A stretch of 64,000 bases of DNA from Neoarius graeffei (GCF_027579695.1 NC_083590.1:17147946-17211945), one strand, 5' to 3'; positions 48,004-59,662 are shown, counted from the stretch's first letter. A program made the numbers and translations. The notes: generated from the sequence alone by a model not told the origin.

Positions 48004-51000
48004 CTACAGGGAAATAGACAGTAATATTAAATTAATAACCTGCAGTAAGATGCTTGGGAATTATACAAATGTATTCTCCACATTATAAGAATAAGAGTAA
48101 TAGTATACTGGTTAAAGATTTTTTATTTAAAGAAGAAAAAACATATAATCCTTGACATGATGAAGGTTTCTGTGAGGAAATGTGTCAGCATTTGTACTAG
48201 TCAGAGGTAAAGATGTAAGTTTAATGGTTTTCTTTGATGGATATGGTTCAGAATATGGTTAAAACATTGATGTTACCTTCATAGTTGATGCAGCCGTTAG
48301 CGTCCTCTTGTCCTGCCAACACTTGTTCAACCTCCTGTTCTGTCATTTTCTCCCCTACAGGATTTATCCAGGACTCAGTGACTGGATTCACAACACCATA
48401 GAATTCACACCAACTACTTGGTAGCTGCATTAACCTTCTAACAAATGTGTCAGCTGATCATCTACATGTGGGGTAATCACCAAAATCACCAATGTAGACA
48501 TCTCACTGGTAAATCACATTAGATAACATCATCTTCCAAAAGAAACTGTAAATATAAATGTATTTTATTCACCTAAAGTCTGTAGAACGTGGCGAAGCTC
48601 TGCTCCCATTATGGTGCCATTTCCTTCTTTGTCAAAGACCCGCAACCCCTCAACAAAGTCCTCGAACGTGCCGCGGTCCTTTAACTTGGACACGTGCTGA
48701 AACATGGGTAGGAAGGTCTCAAAGTCCATGAGCTTGGTGTTGAGTTCTGAAGGTCACGAGACAATCATAAACACTGATCACTTTATGATCCATGTAGCAG
48801 ACAATGAAATTATCATTTTGATAAAATAAGAACAAAATAAACTGAACAGTGGTATTGCAGCGGCTTTGAACCTCTGACCTTCAGGTTTGGGTTTACCCAG
48901 CACCCTCATGACCTCAGCGTTGGTAGGGTTTTGGCCCAAAGCTCTCATCACATCTCCACACTGAGCATAAGAGATCTTCATTTCTCCATTAGGTGTTCTA
49001 TCAAACAGCATGAAGGCCTCTTTAAACTCTGTTAGGACAGAGAATAAACTCATAAAAAAAGGTTATAATAGTTATAAGGACATTATTTTGTCCATATTGG
49101 ACTATATGAGGTTAGACTGGGTGATATGATGATATATAGACACGAGTGTTTTACTGGGAAATACACCGCTCATATTTTTCATCCAAGCTCCATCTGGGAC
49201 ATGGACAGCCAAAACCATGGCATAAATCTCTATGTCACTCGTCAAGATATTGATGAATTGTTTTGATAAATTTGGGTACTTTTTGTTTATGAATGTGTCG
49301 ATTTAATAAAAAGAAAATCACATGTTGGCTTGAAGTTTATGTTTGTTCATATTTGTTTGGTTTTGAATGACCGAAAAATTATACTACATTTTTATCTGGT
49401 GAACTTTTTCTAACTGGAACACCAAAATGGAAGAATACTCTAAGATTTGATGATTAATATTAAAACAATACAATAAAATATTCTGCTTCAGTTCTGAACA
49501 AAGTCACAGATGAGTTAATCAAACCAGTATTACATGTACATGAGTTTGGCGAGATGAACCACAATTAAATAAATAAGTTCTTACCTTCAATCTGATCTGC
49601 AGTGAACTCAATCTAAGAAGAGAGGCAATAGATATTGATGCATCACTGACAAAGAACCTGACAATCTCACACCATGCCACACCACATATAATCAGTCCTT
49701 ATCAGTTTTCCTCTTGTGTGGCCCCTGTGGATTATTTGGTCAGCTATGCTTTTTACACTGGTGGTTTTTTGATACCTTCTGATTTTGGATTTTACATTTT
49801 AGTGTTAATTAGAGCACTAGATCCATCCTTTCTTCATGTTTCAACATCATGTTTATACAGTACTAGTCTAAAGTTTGGACACACCTTCTAATTCAGTATT
49901 TTTTCTTTATTTTTATTCATTAAAAGTCATTTAATGCCTTAAAGTAATGATGGATGTCATTTCTCTTTACTTAGCTGAGTGGTTCTTGACATAGTATGGA
50001 TTACTACAGTTGTGGAATAGGGCTGTTTACTGTATTTTTTTTTAAATAATTTTCTATTTACTCTTTGAATTAAGGCAATAAACTAATCCACTAATTAACT
50101 TTTGATGAGGCACACCTGTTAATTGAAAAACATTCCAAGTGACCACCTCATGAAGCTGGTTAAGATAATGCCAATAGTGTGTAAAGTGTCATCAAGGTAA
50201 ACGCTGGATACTTTGAAGAATCTAAAATATGAAACATATTTTGTTTAACATTTTTATGTTTACCACATAATTCTATCTATGTCCCATATGTTATTTCATC
50301 ATTTTGATGTCTTCAGTATTGTTCTACAATGTAGAAAATATTCAAAATACAGAAAAAAACTATGAATGAGTAGATTAGGGGTGTACAAACTTTTGACTAG
50401 TTCTATTTGTTCAGACTTTGAATTGTGGTTTGCCAATTCATGCAAGGGTGGCATGATGGATAGAATAGCCACCTTTTAGCTCCAGAGTCCCAGGTTTGAT
50501 CCTGCTCTCAGGTTACTGTCTGCACGGAGTACCACATGTTCTTCCTGTTTCTGTGTGGGTTCCTGTAGTTACCTCCCATCTCCCAAAAATATACCATTAA
50601 ATTGTCCCAGGTGTGAATGTGTGTTTGCATGGTTATGACTGACTGATGTCCCATCCAGGTTGTATTCCCATGTTACTACAGTGTCTTTGGGATAGACTTT
50701 CAATCCATCACAACCCTGACCAGGATAAGGTGCTGACTGAAGATAAATGAATTCTTGAAATCCATGCAATTGGTAACTACTCAGAGAAGGCTATGAAAAA
50801 GCTTTCATCTAGTATCCTAAAGAGAACTCTTCAAGGAAATATGTAGAACCCTACAACATAGGGTTTCCTTTTCAGAAACTGTTCCAAGCAGAACTGTTTA
50901 CCATCCATAGAACCCAAGAGGAACCTGTTCTTGAAGACTGCAGTATTAGTTATGGAATGTGAAATCAAGGAGCATGAGGCTCCCTGCTTACATGCTATTG

Positions 51001-53458
51001 ACCAATCTTTTGTTCCAAGTTCTTTCCCACACCAGGACCTGATCTTCTCAGGCAGTCTCCTGGCCCAGTACTAACCAGGCCATTGAGGCACATGCCAAAG
51101 ACACAATGTGCCTCAATGGCCTGGTTAGTACTGGGACAGGACACTGCCTGAGATCAGGTTCTGGTATGGGAATGGTGTGGGTAGTGCCGATCTCCGTTTC
51201 AGTAGCCCTAAGCCTCTTGCCAATTACATAGCTCTTTCTAAACCATTTCCTGCACCTATAGGACTTCATTTTTCCATACATGGTACCAAAAGGTACCAAA
51301 GCACCAAGGATTGTAATGTTGATATCACCTTTGTCTTGCTGACAAAAAAAATCTTTTTTTTCAAAGTCAGGCAAGTTTATCAAAGTTACTCGGGTTTCTT
51401 CAGCTTATCCCCTGAAGGATAAAGGTTCAATGGAGAACATCACACTGGAGTGTTTTGCTAACACAGATGACTCAAGAAGGAACCAAAGAGCATTAACTAT
51501 CCAAATAAATCTTTAGGAAGCCTCAGTCTCTTGAGACAAGAAGGACAAAAAGTAGGATTCTAATAGCTCTGGGATTTGAACTCACAACTTTCTGGTCACT
51601 ACCGCAAAACTCTGAGTATCTCAAGTTTCCACAAGAGCAGCAAAGGAAGAACTGCCCACACTAATTTTGTACCAAATGTTACCCAACTGTCTGTACTCCA
51701 CTCAGCAGTGCTACAGATGCTCACCATACCCTGGAGAAGAAACAGCCTGTTTGAGGCCATTCCCGAATTTCCACCACCAATTACAAGATCTAAGAATAAC
51801 AGACAACTGTTTCAGAAGCAAGGGAGCGATGGTGAAACTCCATCCTTCTGCCCCTGGGGTAAATGCTGGGTTAAGCCTGGATCACAGGCATGTTAGGCTC
51901 CAACAAGGGAGCTCAAATGTAGACAACACCAATTGTGTGGAAGGATGTGAACATGGAATCAGAGACATGTGGACTGTTGTGGGTTTACTGAATGAAACAC
52001 TCATGGAGATATTTGGACTTAGTTGATACCTTTGGAAGCAGATCTCAATTTTTTGGAGCAGTACTGTGCATTGCTGATGAAGAGGACATTTTTGTGAGAA
52101 AGAAATGGCCTCTGGCCAACACCACCTCAGGAGATTCCATTCAGTTAACTTCCTGTGTTGTTCAAACACTGTCTCTTCAATAAAAAATGGTATATATGTT
52201 GGAAAGAGGGGTGGCATGGTGGTGTAGTGGTTAGCGCTGTCGCCTCACAGCAAGAAGGTCCGGGTTTGAGCCCTGTGGCCGGCAAGGGCCTTTCTGTGTG
52301 GAGTTTGCATGTTCTCCCCGTGTCCGCATGGGTTTCCTCTGGGTGCTCCGGTTTCCCCCACAGTCCAAAGACATGCAGGTTAGGTTAACTGGTGACTGTA
52401 AATTGACCGTAGGTGTGAATGTGAGTGTGAATGGTTGTCTGTGTCTATGTGTCAGCCCTGTGATGACCTGGCGACTTGTCCAGGGTGTACCCCACCTTTC
52501 GCCCGTAGTCAGCTGGGATAGGCTCCAGCTTGCCTGCGACCCTGTAGAACAGGATAAAGCGGCTACAGATAATGAGATGAGATGTTGGAAAGAATGGAAA
52601 TTCATCACTGCATCCTCAACTATTATAAGAAAAATAGTCAGTGATGGGATGGGGTGGTGTGATGGAGCCCAAAACAAAGTGGAGTTACTGTCACCACTGT
52701 TATGTTATATGCCTCTTACACCACAGCAACTGGCCAAACATTACATTTTGTATTGCATTTTATCCATTTATGCACATATAATGTTGTGCAAGAGCTGAAA
52801 AACAAGTTTGTTCTTTAAGCTTTTTTTGTCTCTTGAAACTTAAATTTACAGCTTTGCCTCTAGTACAAAGCTCTGAAACTGGAGACTCCATACAAAAATG
52901 CAAAATAAGATCTTCACTGAAAACTTCAAGATATCTCTAATTGTACATTTTATTTGTTGAATAACAACATTATTTTTCATCCATTTATTATTAATTTTAT
53001 ACTACGTGGAACATCTGCCATATGTCCCTATGAACGAGCTGTTAGTATAGAAATGACGGCATACTGGATAATATGATTTCCCTTACAGCCAAAATGGTCA
53101 GAGGTGGTCCCCGAAAGCCTCTTCATGCTAAGAGTGTCTTAACTAGGAGAGAGAGTGTTCATTGTGCCACGATGCTTTTGGGAAAGTTGGAATGGAGCTG
53201 CTATTTAAACAATTATTCAACATGTTCTGACCAATCAGATTTGAAAATTTTACAACACTGTGGTAGAAAAGCCAAGATACACTGATGACTATGATTAAAA
53301 TACAATCAGAAGTATGGATGGGACATTATACCATGGAAAAGAAATATGAAAAATGGATAATGTTATATATACCAGACTAGCAACTTTAATGATGTTACAA
53401 AAATATTATTTCCATTCTGGTTGAAAGAAAAAAATAGCATTTCAAGATCATTTTGGAA

Positions 53459-53495
<37 letters not shown>

Positions 53496-53707
53496 AAATG
53501 CATAGAATAAAGTTCTATCTTTTTCCTTACTTCTTTAATAATGATTCTTCAACACCCTTGATTAGTGAATGAATTATTTATCATGCAAACACTTGGATTA
53601 CTCACTGCAATGCCCTTTGGGTCAAAGGCAGGCTCCTTGGGCTTCTCCGGTTCAGGAGCAACTGCCTTATTCGCCTCCTTCTTGGGTTCTACTTTCTTTG
53701 GTGCCAT
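47975..53707 (-). CDS. myl4: Atrial/cardiac essential myosin light chain, complete
   Basis: Essential light chains wrap the myosin lever arm and tune force in the sarcomere. Six coding exons (102, 28, 150, 174, 78 and 29 nt) give 561 nt, 186 aa. The N-terminus [20 protein letters not shown] is the Lys/Pro/Ala extension of A1-type light chains that touches actin, shorter and less Ala-Pro rich than in mammals. Then come [29 protein letters not shown] (first degenerate EF-hand), [20 protein letters not shown], a 58-residue exon starting [34 protein letters not shown] and the terminus AFVKYIMSG. Exon sizes 150, 174 and 78 match the mammalian family. N- and C-termini fit MYL4 (MYL1 ends in MSI/MSV by memory). 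It lies just upstream of mapt in the same direction. Confidence 0.95.
48277..48354 (-). CDS. myl4: myl4 exon 5, 78 nt
   Basis: Acceptor AAATCCTGTAG, donor GAAG|GTAACA. It encodes [20 protein letters not shown] and GCINYE, the last EF-hand of the C-lobe. Confidence 0.95.
48573..48746 (-). CDS. myl4: myl4 exon 4, 174 nt
   Basis: Acceptor GTGACCTTCAG, donor TTAG|GTGAAT. It encodes [20 protein letters not shown], a [20 protein letters not shown] segment and ELRHVLQTL. Length is the same as in mammalian MYL4. Confidence 0.95.
48879..49028 (-). CDS. myl4: myl4 exon 3, 150 nt, first EF-hand lobe
   Basis: Acceptor TCTGTCCTAACAG, donor GAAG|GTCAGA. It encodes [20 protein letters not shown] through RVLGKPKPE. 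The calcium loop of this EF-hand has lost its acidic ligands, as is usual in essential light chains. Confidence 0.95.
49585..49612 (-). CDS. myl4: myl4 exon 2, 28 nt
   Basis: Acceptor CTCTTCTTAG, donor GAAG|GTAAGA. It reads IEFTADQIE plus one base, matching IDFTADQIE of mammalian MYL4, where the exon is also 28 nt. Confidence 0.95.
49856..50405. mobile_element. Non-autonomous Tc1-type element in myl4 intron 1
   Basis: About 550 bp with imperfect inverted ends: left TACTAGTCTAAAGTTTGGAC, right the complement-like GTGTACAAACTTTTGACTAG. No transposase frame is visible. It sits between myl4 exons 1 and 2. Confidence 0.7.
50448..50751 (+). mobile_element. Older SINE related to family A
   Basis: Same order of blocks (head GGGTGGCATGATGGATAGAA, B-box-like GGTTTGATCC, GTGTGGGTTCC, GGTGTGAATGTG, GGGATAGACTTTCAATCC) but diverged throughout. 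A fragment of similar type is at 27586-27812 and a short one near 41.92 kb. Confidence 0.6.
51031..51166. repeat. Imperfect palindrome, arms of about 62 bp
   Basis: CCAGGACCTGATCTTCTCAG at 51031 is matched in reverse complement by CTGAGATCAGGTTCTGG at about 51150-51166; the inner arms GGCCATTGAGGCACAT and ATGTGCCTCAATGGCC enclose about 11 bp. In myl4 intron 1. Confidence 0.75.
52208..52581 (+). mobile_element. tRNA-derived SINE, family A, full copy in myl4 intron 1
   Basis: Exact 12-bp target duplication ATGTTGGAAAGA (52196-52207 and 52582-52593). Sense strand is opposite to myl4. Confidence 0.9.
53606..53707 (-). CDS. myl4: myl4 exon 1: ATG and A1-type N-terminal extension
   Basis: ATG at 53707-53705, 34 whole codons, donor GCA|GTGAGT after 53606. 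An upstream in-frame ATG at 53776 overlaps the TATA region and is therefore not the start; the family start MAPKK fixes the choice. The extension is Lys/Pro/Ala-rich and ends [11 protein letters not shown]. Confidence 0.95.
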
Positions 53708-53780
53708 GTTAAAGGCAGCAGGAGAGAGAGAATTACAAGGAAGTTGTGAAATGAGGCAGAGAAGAATGAGCTCCAATGAG

Positions 53781-53787
53781 TTTTATA
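53781..53787 (-). promoter_or_regulatory. myl4: TATA box of myl4
   Basis: TATAAAA on the minus strand, 74 bp upstream of the ATG. The start of transcription would fall near 53.75 kb, leaving a 5' UTR of about 45 nt. Striated-muscle contractile genes commonly have such a TATA box. Confidence 0.75.
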
Positions 53788-53842
53788 TCCCCATCCTCAT
53801 CCCTCAGGCTAAAACTAGAACCATCTGAGACACCATGATGAA

Positions 53843-53852
53843 CCATACAAGG
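53843..53852 (-). promoter_or_regulatory. CArG-like SRF site (one mismatch)
   Basis: CCTTGTATGG on the minus strand, about 60 bp upstream of the TATA box; the CC(A/T)6GG consensus has one G in the core. SRF sites of this spacing drive cardiac genes, but one mismatch makes this only a candidate. Confidence 0.35.
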
Positions 53853-54335
53853 TCTGGAGGCTGGAGCACTGAGTGATGAGGCTCCACTTTAATCGCTCTC
53901 GGAGGAGCATATCAGCATGTCCACACATTGTTTTCACTATGAGGAGCATGGGTTAATGGCAGGGGGATGAGAGTTATTTTGTACGATGGGGAGATGGTGA
54001 GTTAGGAAGCCTGGAATAGGTCGATAGTGGACGTGGTGGAAGATAGGCAACTTTTAGAGTTTATGAGAAGTAAACAGAGTCCAAATATCTATATCCAATA
54101 CCAAGAGCTGGTATATCACAGCACTCTTGAATTCTCGATTCTGATTGGTCAGAGGGTGTTGATTAATTTTCTATCACAGCAGCTCTGACCTGCTGGAAGC
54201 AATTCCCAGGTTTACTGTATGGCAATACACTCACCTTAATATGTTATTATTTTTATAGTAACATCTAACATGATTGAAGGTGAAAACTAACTTGTCTAAA
54301 GGAATTTCAATAACATTGATTTTAACTATAAATTA

Positions 54336-55945
54336 TACAACCCCGATTCCCAAAAAGTTGGGACAAAGTACAAATTGTAAATAAAAACGGAATGCAATGA
54401 TGTGGAAGTTTTGAAATTCCATATTTTATTCAGAATAGAACATAGATGACATATCAAATGTTTAAACTGAGAAAATATATCATTTAAAGAGAAAAATTAG
54501 GTGATTTTAAATTTCATGACAACAACACATCTCAAAAAAGTTGGGACAAGGCCATGTTTACTACTGTGAGACATCCCCTTTTCTCTTTACAACAGTCTGT
54601 AAACATCTGGGGACTGAGGAGACAAGTTGCTCAAGTTTAGGGATAGGAATGTTAACCCATTCTTGTCTAATGTAGGATTCTAGTTGCTCAACTGTCTTAG
54701 GTCGTTTTTGTCGTATCTTCCATTTTATGATGCGCCAAATGTTTTCTATGGGTGAAAGATCTGGACTGCAGGCTGGCCAGTTCAGTACCCGGACCCTTCT
54801 TCTACGCAGCCATGATGCTGTAATTGATGCAGTATGTGGTTTGGCATTATCATGTTGGAAAATGCAAGGTCTTCCCTGAAAGAGACGTCGTCTGGATGGG
54901 AGCATATGTTGCTCTAGAACCTGGATATACCTTTCAGCATTGATGGTGTCTTTCCAGATGTGTAAGCTGCCCATGCCACACGCACTAATGCAACCCCATA
55001 CCATCAGAGATGCAGGCTTCTGAACTGAGCGCTGATAACAACTTGGGTCGTCCTTCTCCTCTTTAGTCCGAATGACACGGCGTCCCTGATTTCCATAAAG
55101 AACTTCAAATTTTGATTCGTCTGACCACAGAACAGTTTTCCACTTTGCCACAGTCCATTTTAAATGAGCCTTGGCCCAGAGAAGACGTCTGCGCTTCTGG
55201 ATCATGTTTAGATACAGCTTCTTCTTTGAACTATAGAGTTTTAGCTGGCAACGGCGGATGGCACGGTGAATTGTGTTCACAGATAATGTTCTCTGGAAAT
55301 ATTCCTCAGCCCATTTTGTGATTTCCAATACAGAAGCATGCCTGTATGTGATGCAGTGCCATCTAAGGGCCCAAAGATCACGGGCACCCAGTATGGTTTT
55401 CCGGCCTTGACCCTTACGCACAGAGATTCTTCCAGATTCTCTGAATCTTTTGATGATATTATGCACTGTAGATGATGATATGTTCAAACTCTTTGCAATT
55501 TTACACTGTCAAACTCCTTTCTGATATTGCTCCACTATTTGTCGGTGCAGAATTAGGGGGATTGGTGATCCTCTTCCCATCTTTACTTTTGAGAGCCACT
55601 GCCACTCCAAGATTCTCTTTTTATACCCAGTCATGTTAATGACCTATTGCCAATTGACCTAATAAGTTGCATATTTGGTCCTCCAGCTGTTCCTTTTTTG
55701 TACCTTTAACTTTTCCAGCCTCTTATTGCCCCTGTCCCAACTTTTTTGAGATGTGTTGCTGTCATGAAATTTCAAATGAGCCAATATTTGGCATGAAATT
55801 TCAAAATGTCTCACTTTCGACATTTGATATGTTGTCTATGTTCTATTGTGAATACAATATCAGTTTTTGAGATTTGTAAATTATTGCATTCAGTTTTTAT
55901 TTACAATTTGTACTTTGTCCCAACTTTTTTGGAATCAGGGTTGTA
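54336..55945 (-). mobile_element. Tc1-like transposon, nearly full, one nonsense codon
   Basis: 1.61 kb flanked by TA; the inverted ends read TACAACCCCGATTCCCAAAA at the left and the complement of TTTGGAATCAGGGTTGTA at the right, with further inner repeats. It carries a complete-length transposase frame on the minus strand. It lies upstream of the myl4 promoter and differs from the 15-kb element in ends and protein. Confidence 0.92.
54561..55580 (-). pseudogene. Tc1 DD34E transposase, single TGA near the N-terminus
   Basis: ATG at 55580, stop at 54561: 340 codons including the stop, the family's normal length. The helix-turn-helix reads [20 protein letters not shown]; the catalytic residues are in [20 protein letters not shown] and [13 protein letters not shown], 34 residues between second Asp and Glu. 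One in-frame TGA at 55511-55509 replaces codon 24. A 308-residue frame starting at 55487 remains open but lacks the first DNA-binding helices. Confidence 0.9.
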
Positions 55946-56059
55946 CAAGTACAACATATATACCTTTGCTAGTGTTGGTATATTGATGTGGTATGAAAGG
56001 AATAAAACACTTTGGGAAGTGCTGTTATTGGTACATTTGGGGCGATAACGCTACAGTGG

Positions 56060-56672
56060 TGTTGGAGTCAAGAACACCTAAACTGAGACCAAGTCATAAC
56101 CAAGATCAGAGTGTATCGAGACCGAGACAACATGAAGACTTGGAGGGGTTGAGACCAGGTCAAGACCAAGACCAAGGCAGGGCGAGACCAAGTCAAGACC
56201 AAGATTTTGAGGGGTTGAGATCAAGTCAAGATCAAGACTGGGGCAGGGTGAGACCAAGTTAAGACCAAGACTTTAAGGGGTTGAGATCAAGTCAAGACCA
56301 AGACTGAGGCAGGGCAAAACTGAATCAAGACCAGGACCAGAACAGCATGTGTGAAGGGGTGGGGGAGGGGTGACAGCCATTAACAGGAACAAAAATTTCA
56401 AATTAGCAATAAGTCATGTTATTGGTTGCATTTGAGGCAGGAAATTTAACATCCAATCTCAGTAACAATGTTAGCAGATAAATCAGACAATGCCCAGGCA
56501 ATTTAGTGAAATCGCCACAGTTGTACTCTTGACCAGTCTTGAAATAAAATCCCAAGACTCTATGTCAAAGACCGAAACAAGACCAAGTAAAAATGTAGTT
56601 GATTCCTAGACAAGACCGAGACCTTCAAAAAATGGTCTTGAGACCAAGACCGGTCTCAAGTACCACAACAGT
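56060..56672. repeat. GACCAAG repeat element, copy 2, uninterrupted
   Basis: Same order of blocks; the unit array is longer (about 56060-56340). It ends TGGTCTTGAGACCAAGACCG, partly self-complementary with the start. Confidence 0.65.
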
Positions 56673-57705
56673 ACGCTGCAGGAACTCAACTTCCTCACAC
56701 CACACTGTTGTTGGTTATTTGACTGTAACAGCACACATCATCATCGTGGTTCCCCTCGTAGCATGAGGTCAGCCTTGGGGTGCCTTTGCCTTGGAAATGA
56801 GTGTTCCAACAAACACCTGAAGTCTTTACTATTCATCATTGTCCTTCTGGCCTGCTGCTTGTCAACCCCCAGTAGCTCCTCCACTCTTGCCCTGGTCTTC
56901 AAAGGTAACTACCTTCAAGTGTTTTATTCCTTCCTCAATCAGCTAAACAATAATATTAATCCATGTATGAATGCACACCATTTTCTTTTTTGTTGCCAAA
57001 TAATTATTTATGATTGATGTTGCTCCATCATTTATTATTTACATAGTAATTTTTTAAATCTTTTAATGATCACCATTTGATGCTGACAATCTATTCAAAC
57101 CTATTCATTTAATTTGAACACAAGTACTTAGTTTTCTACAGATGACATGTCTGTGACTTCATATCAGCGTTCTTTTTTAGGACCACGGTGTAGCTTGTTT
57201 TGACCGCTGAACTCTCTAATAGGCTCGAGGAGGAATGTGCTCTGGGATCTGTTCTTATGGAGGAGAAAAAGACAGATGGACCACTGAGGAATTACGAAGG
57301 CTCTGAGTGGATCTTTCTCAGGATAGTAAGATGCTATGAAGAAAGGAATGGCATTTATAGACAAAGTTGTATGGAGGTTGATGGTGACCTTTAAAGGATA
57401 TGGGACATGAAACATAAATGCACGCTATATCAGTTTCTTTCCATTAAAAATATGAATTAATTGCATCAACAAATACAAAATCATCTATTAAATTCAGCAA
57501 AATCGTTATATTCGTGATGATTATATGGCATTTCTGCTCGACTTCTGATATGCATTTTCTACAACTGGAAGAGCCGCTGTCATGTGATCATATGTCACAA
57601 AAACTTTTGGGCACAGCACAAGCGGGTAGATGAATGGAGAAGTGGATGACAAGAAAATTGTTTTTATAGTCTTTAAAGTACATTGGACATCGTACATTGG
57701 ACATC

Positions 57706-57904
57706 ATGGTGTATTGTGCTGCTTATGGTTGCAATAATTCCAATGAGAAATGCCCTGGAGTAAGTTTTTTTGCATTCCCCAAGGACCCGAAGCTGAGGAA
57801 AGTGTGGGCTCACTACTGCCGTAGAAAAAACTTTGCACCTACTGTTTCCCACAAACTGTGTTCGGACCATTTCACAGAGGATTCTTTCAACTTTAATACT
57901 CAGG
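57706..57904 (+). CDS. THAP zinc-finger exon of the Kolobok-like element
   Basis: From ATG at 57706 it reads MVYCAAYGCNNSNEKCPGVS, then FFAFPKDPKLRKVWAHYCRR and a CSDHF motif. The C2CH spacing (two Cys close together, then Cys-x2-His in CSDH), the conserved Pro and the Trp in VWAHYC are the THAP DNA-binding fold. An upstream ATG at 57697 adds three residues. A donor CAG|GTACTG follows FNFNTQ at about 57904, so the domain is probably completed by a further exon that is now missing. Domain recognition is secure; activity is doubtful. Confidence 0.75.
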
Positions 57905-58388
57905 TACTGAACGAAATTAATTGCCAAGCCAAATTTACCTTCACTCGGAGTTGTACCATTATTTTTTAGACAGGGCGGACGAACCAGGGCATTCGCCCGC
58001 CTGGCCGTGCCCGACGAGGAGCGCTCTCGGCTGGCTTGGGAGGCAGACGGCGGCCCCTCCTGGAAGTGTGGTTTTACCATGGGCCTCATGCGGAAAAATG
58101 CCGAGGTGCATTCGCTAAGTGACTGAAAGCCGAGGTAAGGATTAGTATTATAATTTTGGGTGTATCAATTATTGATTATCATAATTCTGACTCGTTTTGC
58201 CATTTTGAATGTTTTCATCTCGGACTCTGGAAGCATTGCATCTCAATCAATCTCGAAAAATATCAGCAAAAAAAAATAGCTTGCAACGGACTTTAGCTAG
58301 ATCTATGATGAACTTTCAATGTATGATACAAAAATAATACTTCTTTCAACAGATCATTAGCCTTTGAGCAGAATTGTTTTTAACTTAC

Positions 58389-58582
58389 CAGGAAGTGTTA
58401 TCGAGCCGACTGCTTTCAGTTTCATGGGGATTGAATGAACCCTCACTCTCAGAATCATCTGACCCATCAGAGTAAAGACAAGATCCATGTTCATGTGAAT
58501 TTCCAGCTATCGGTTCGAATTGATAGGGTCTAACTTCACATCTCTGTGAAACGTCGGGAATGTCACTGTCGATGGTGTCCAT
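58389..58582 (-). CDS. Second gene's first exon in the Kolobok-like element
   Basis: ATG at 58582; the peptide begins MDTIDSDIPDVSQRCEVRPY and contains QFEP, then a Ser/Asp/Glu-rich stretch. Donor TCCTG|GTAAGT after 58389. From memory, the RPYxFEP motif followed by acidic sequence begins many fish proteins with a P2X7 C-terminal-like Cys-rich domain, some of which are carried by transposons. That link is inference. The exon starts just inside the right end of the element and runs inwards. Confidence 0.5.
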
Positions 58583-58823
58583 TTCGGTAACCTGTTTACA
58601 TTAGATTCCCAAGCGCTGGCTCCTTGGAAAGTTTTTGTTATGTCACGGGTCACGTGACCACCTAGCTCATTAACGAATCCTTGTTTTACGCTGATGTATA
58701 AAAAAACTTGAATAATGTGATGATTTTCACATTTTTGACCCCCTGTAGTAATTTAGATGGCATTTCTTATGTCCTTTATACATAATTATGCCAAGAAAAA
58801 AATCCATGTCCCATATCCTTTAA

Positions 58824-59662
58824 GCTTTTTCGTCGATACCTGATCACTACACATGGTCCAGGAGTCAGGATCTTCAAATGTTCTTCATATTTTGGGTTCA
58901 ATTAAAAAATATATAGATTTTGACTCCTGCATTGTAGGCAGTGCCGACAGACTATAGTTTGATAACGATGCCAGTATTTTTATGGATACAGTTAAGCTAG
59001 GCTAAAGCTACCATCATGTTTACTATGTAGCACTGTGATATAGTGAAGGACAGGTTTCAGCATTGCATTAAGTATTAAACAGTCAGACTGAAAAGAGTGT
59101 TTTGCTGCTTATCCCTGGTGATTCATGCAAAATGATAGTTTTACAGCTCAATGTTGCATTTCAAGTTAAATCTAAGAATTAAATATAAATCTTCGACATT
59201 AATCTAAATGTTAAATGTCCATATTGAATGTAAATGTAATTTTTGCATTCAACATTTTGATTTATGTTTAACATTTAAATTTGACATTTAAACTTAACAT
59301 TTATCGACTGATTCATGGATATCAAAACTAGAAACACTTTAAAAACTTAAAACGGTTATTTGATACGACTCGCTATCTAAATGTATCAGAACGGTTTCAG
59401 ATGTTTTTAAAAACAGTCAGATAGAAATGAGTAAATGTAAATGTCCTGTGTCTCACTGTGGTCTCTGAGAGACTGACACACACACTGTAGTCAGTTGGAG
59501 ACAGATATACAGATATAGTTAAATGCTCGTGCTTATTTAACCCTTTGGAAGTTGTGGGATAAATACAAATTTAACAAGAGGAGATGCCATTTACAGCGTC
59601 GAATACAAGACTCGTCTCCATCTTTTTTCATTTTGCAAAATCAGAATTGATATCTTATTATA
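58824..59662. other. Non-coding stretch, no gene seen
   Basis: AT-rich, with repeated ACATTTAA/TTAAATGT words at 59160-59300; no coding signal. The same holds for 60673-61576, which has only a short CA run. Confidence 0.4.

Larger units (their letters stand above)
57395..58819. mobile_element. Kolobok-like DNA transposon, internally reduced
   Basis: 1425 bp flanked by TTAA on both sides (57391-57394 and 58820-58823), with perfect 15-bp inverted ends AGGATATGGGACATG. TTAA target duplication plus a THAP-domain frame are hallmarks of the Kolobok superfamily. Two coding exons point at each other: a THAP exon on the plus strand and an acidic first exon on the minus strand. No DDE transposase core is seen, so the middle was probably lost. 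Confidence 0.8.

Noticed and set aside
57960..58120. Continuation of the THAP frame past 57904 as coding
   Set aside because: A good donor at 57904 and the abrupt change to unrelated residues, with a stop at 57969, suggest intron sequence.
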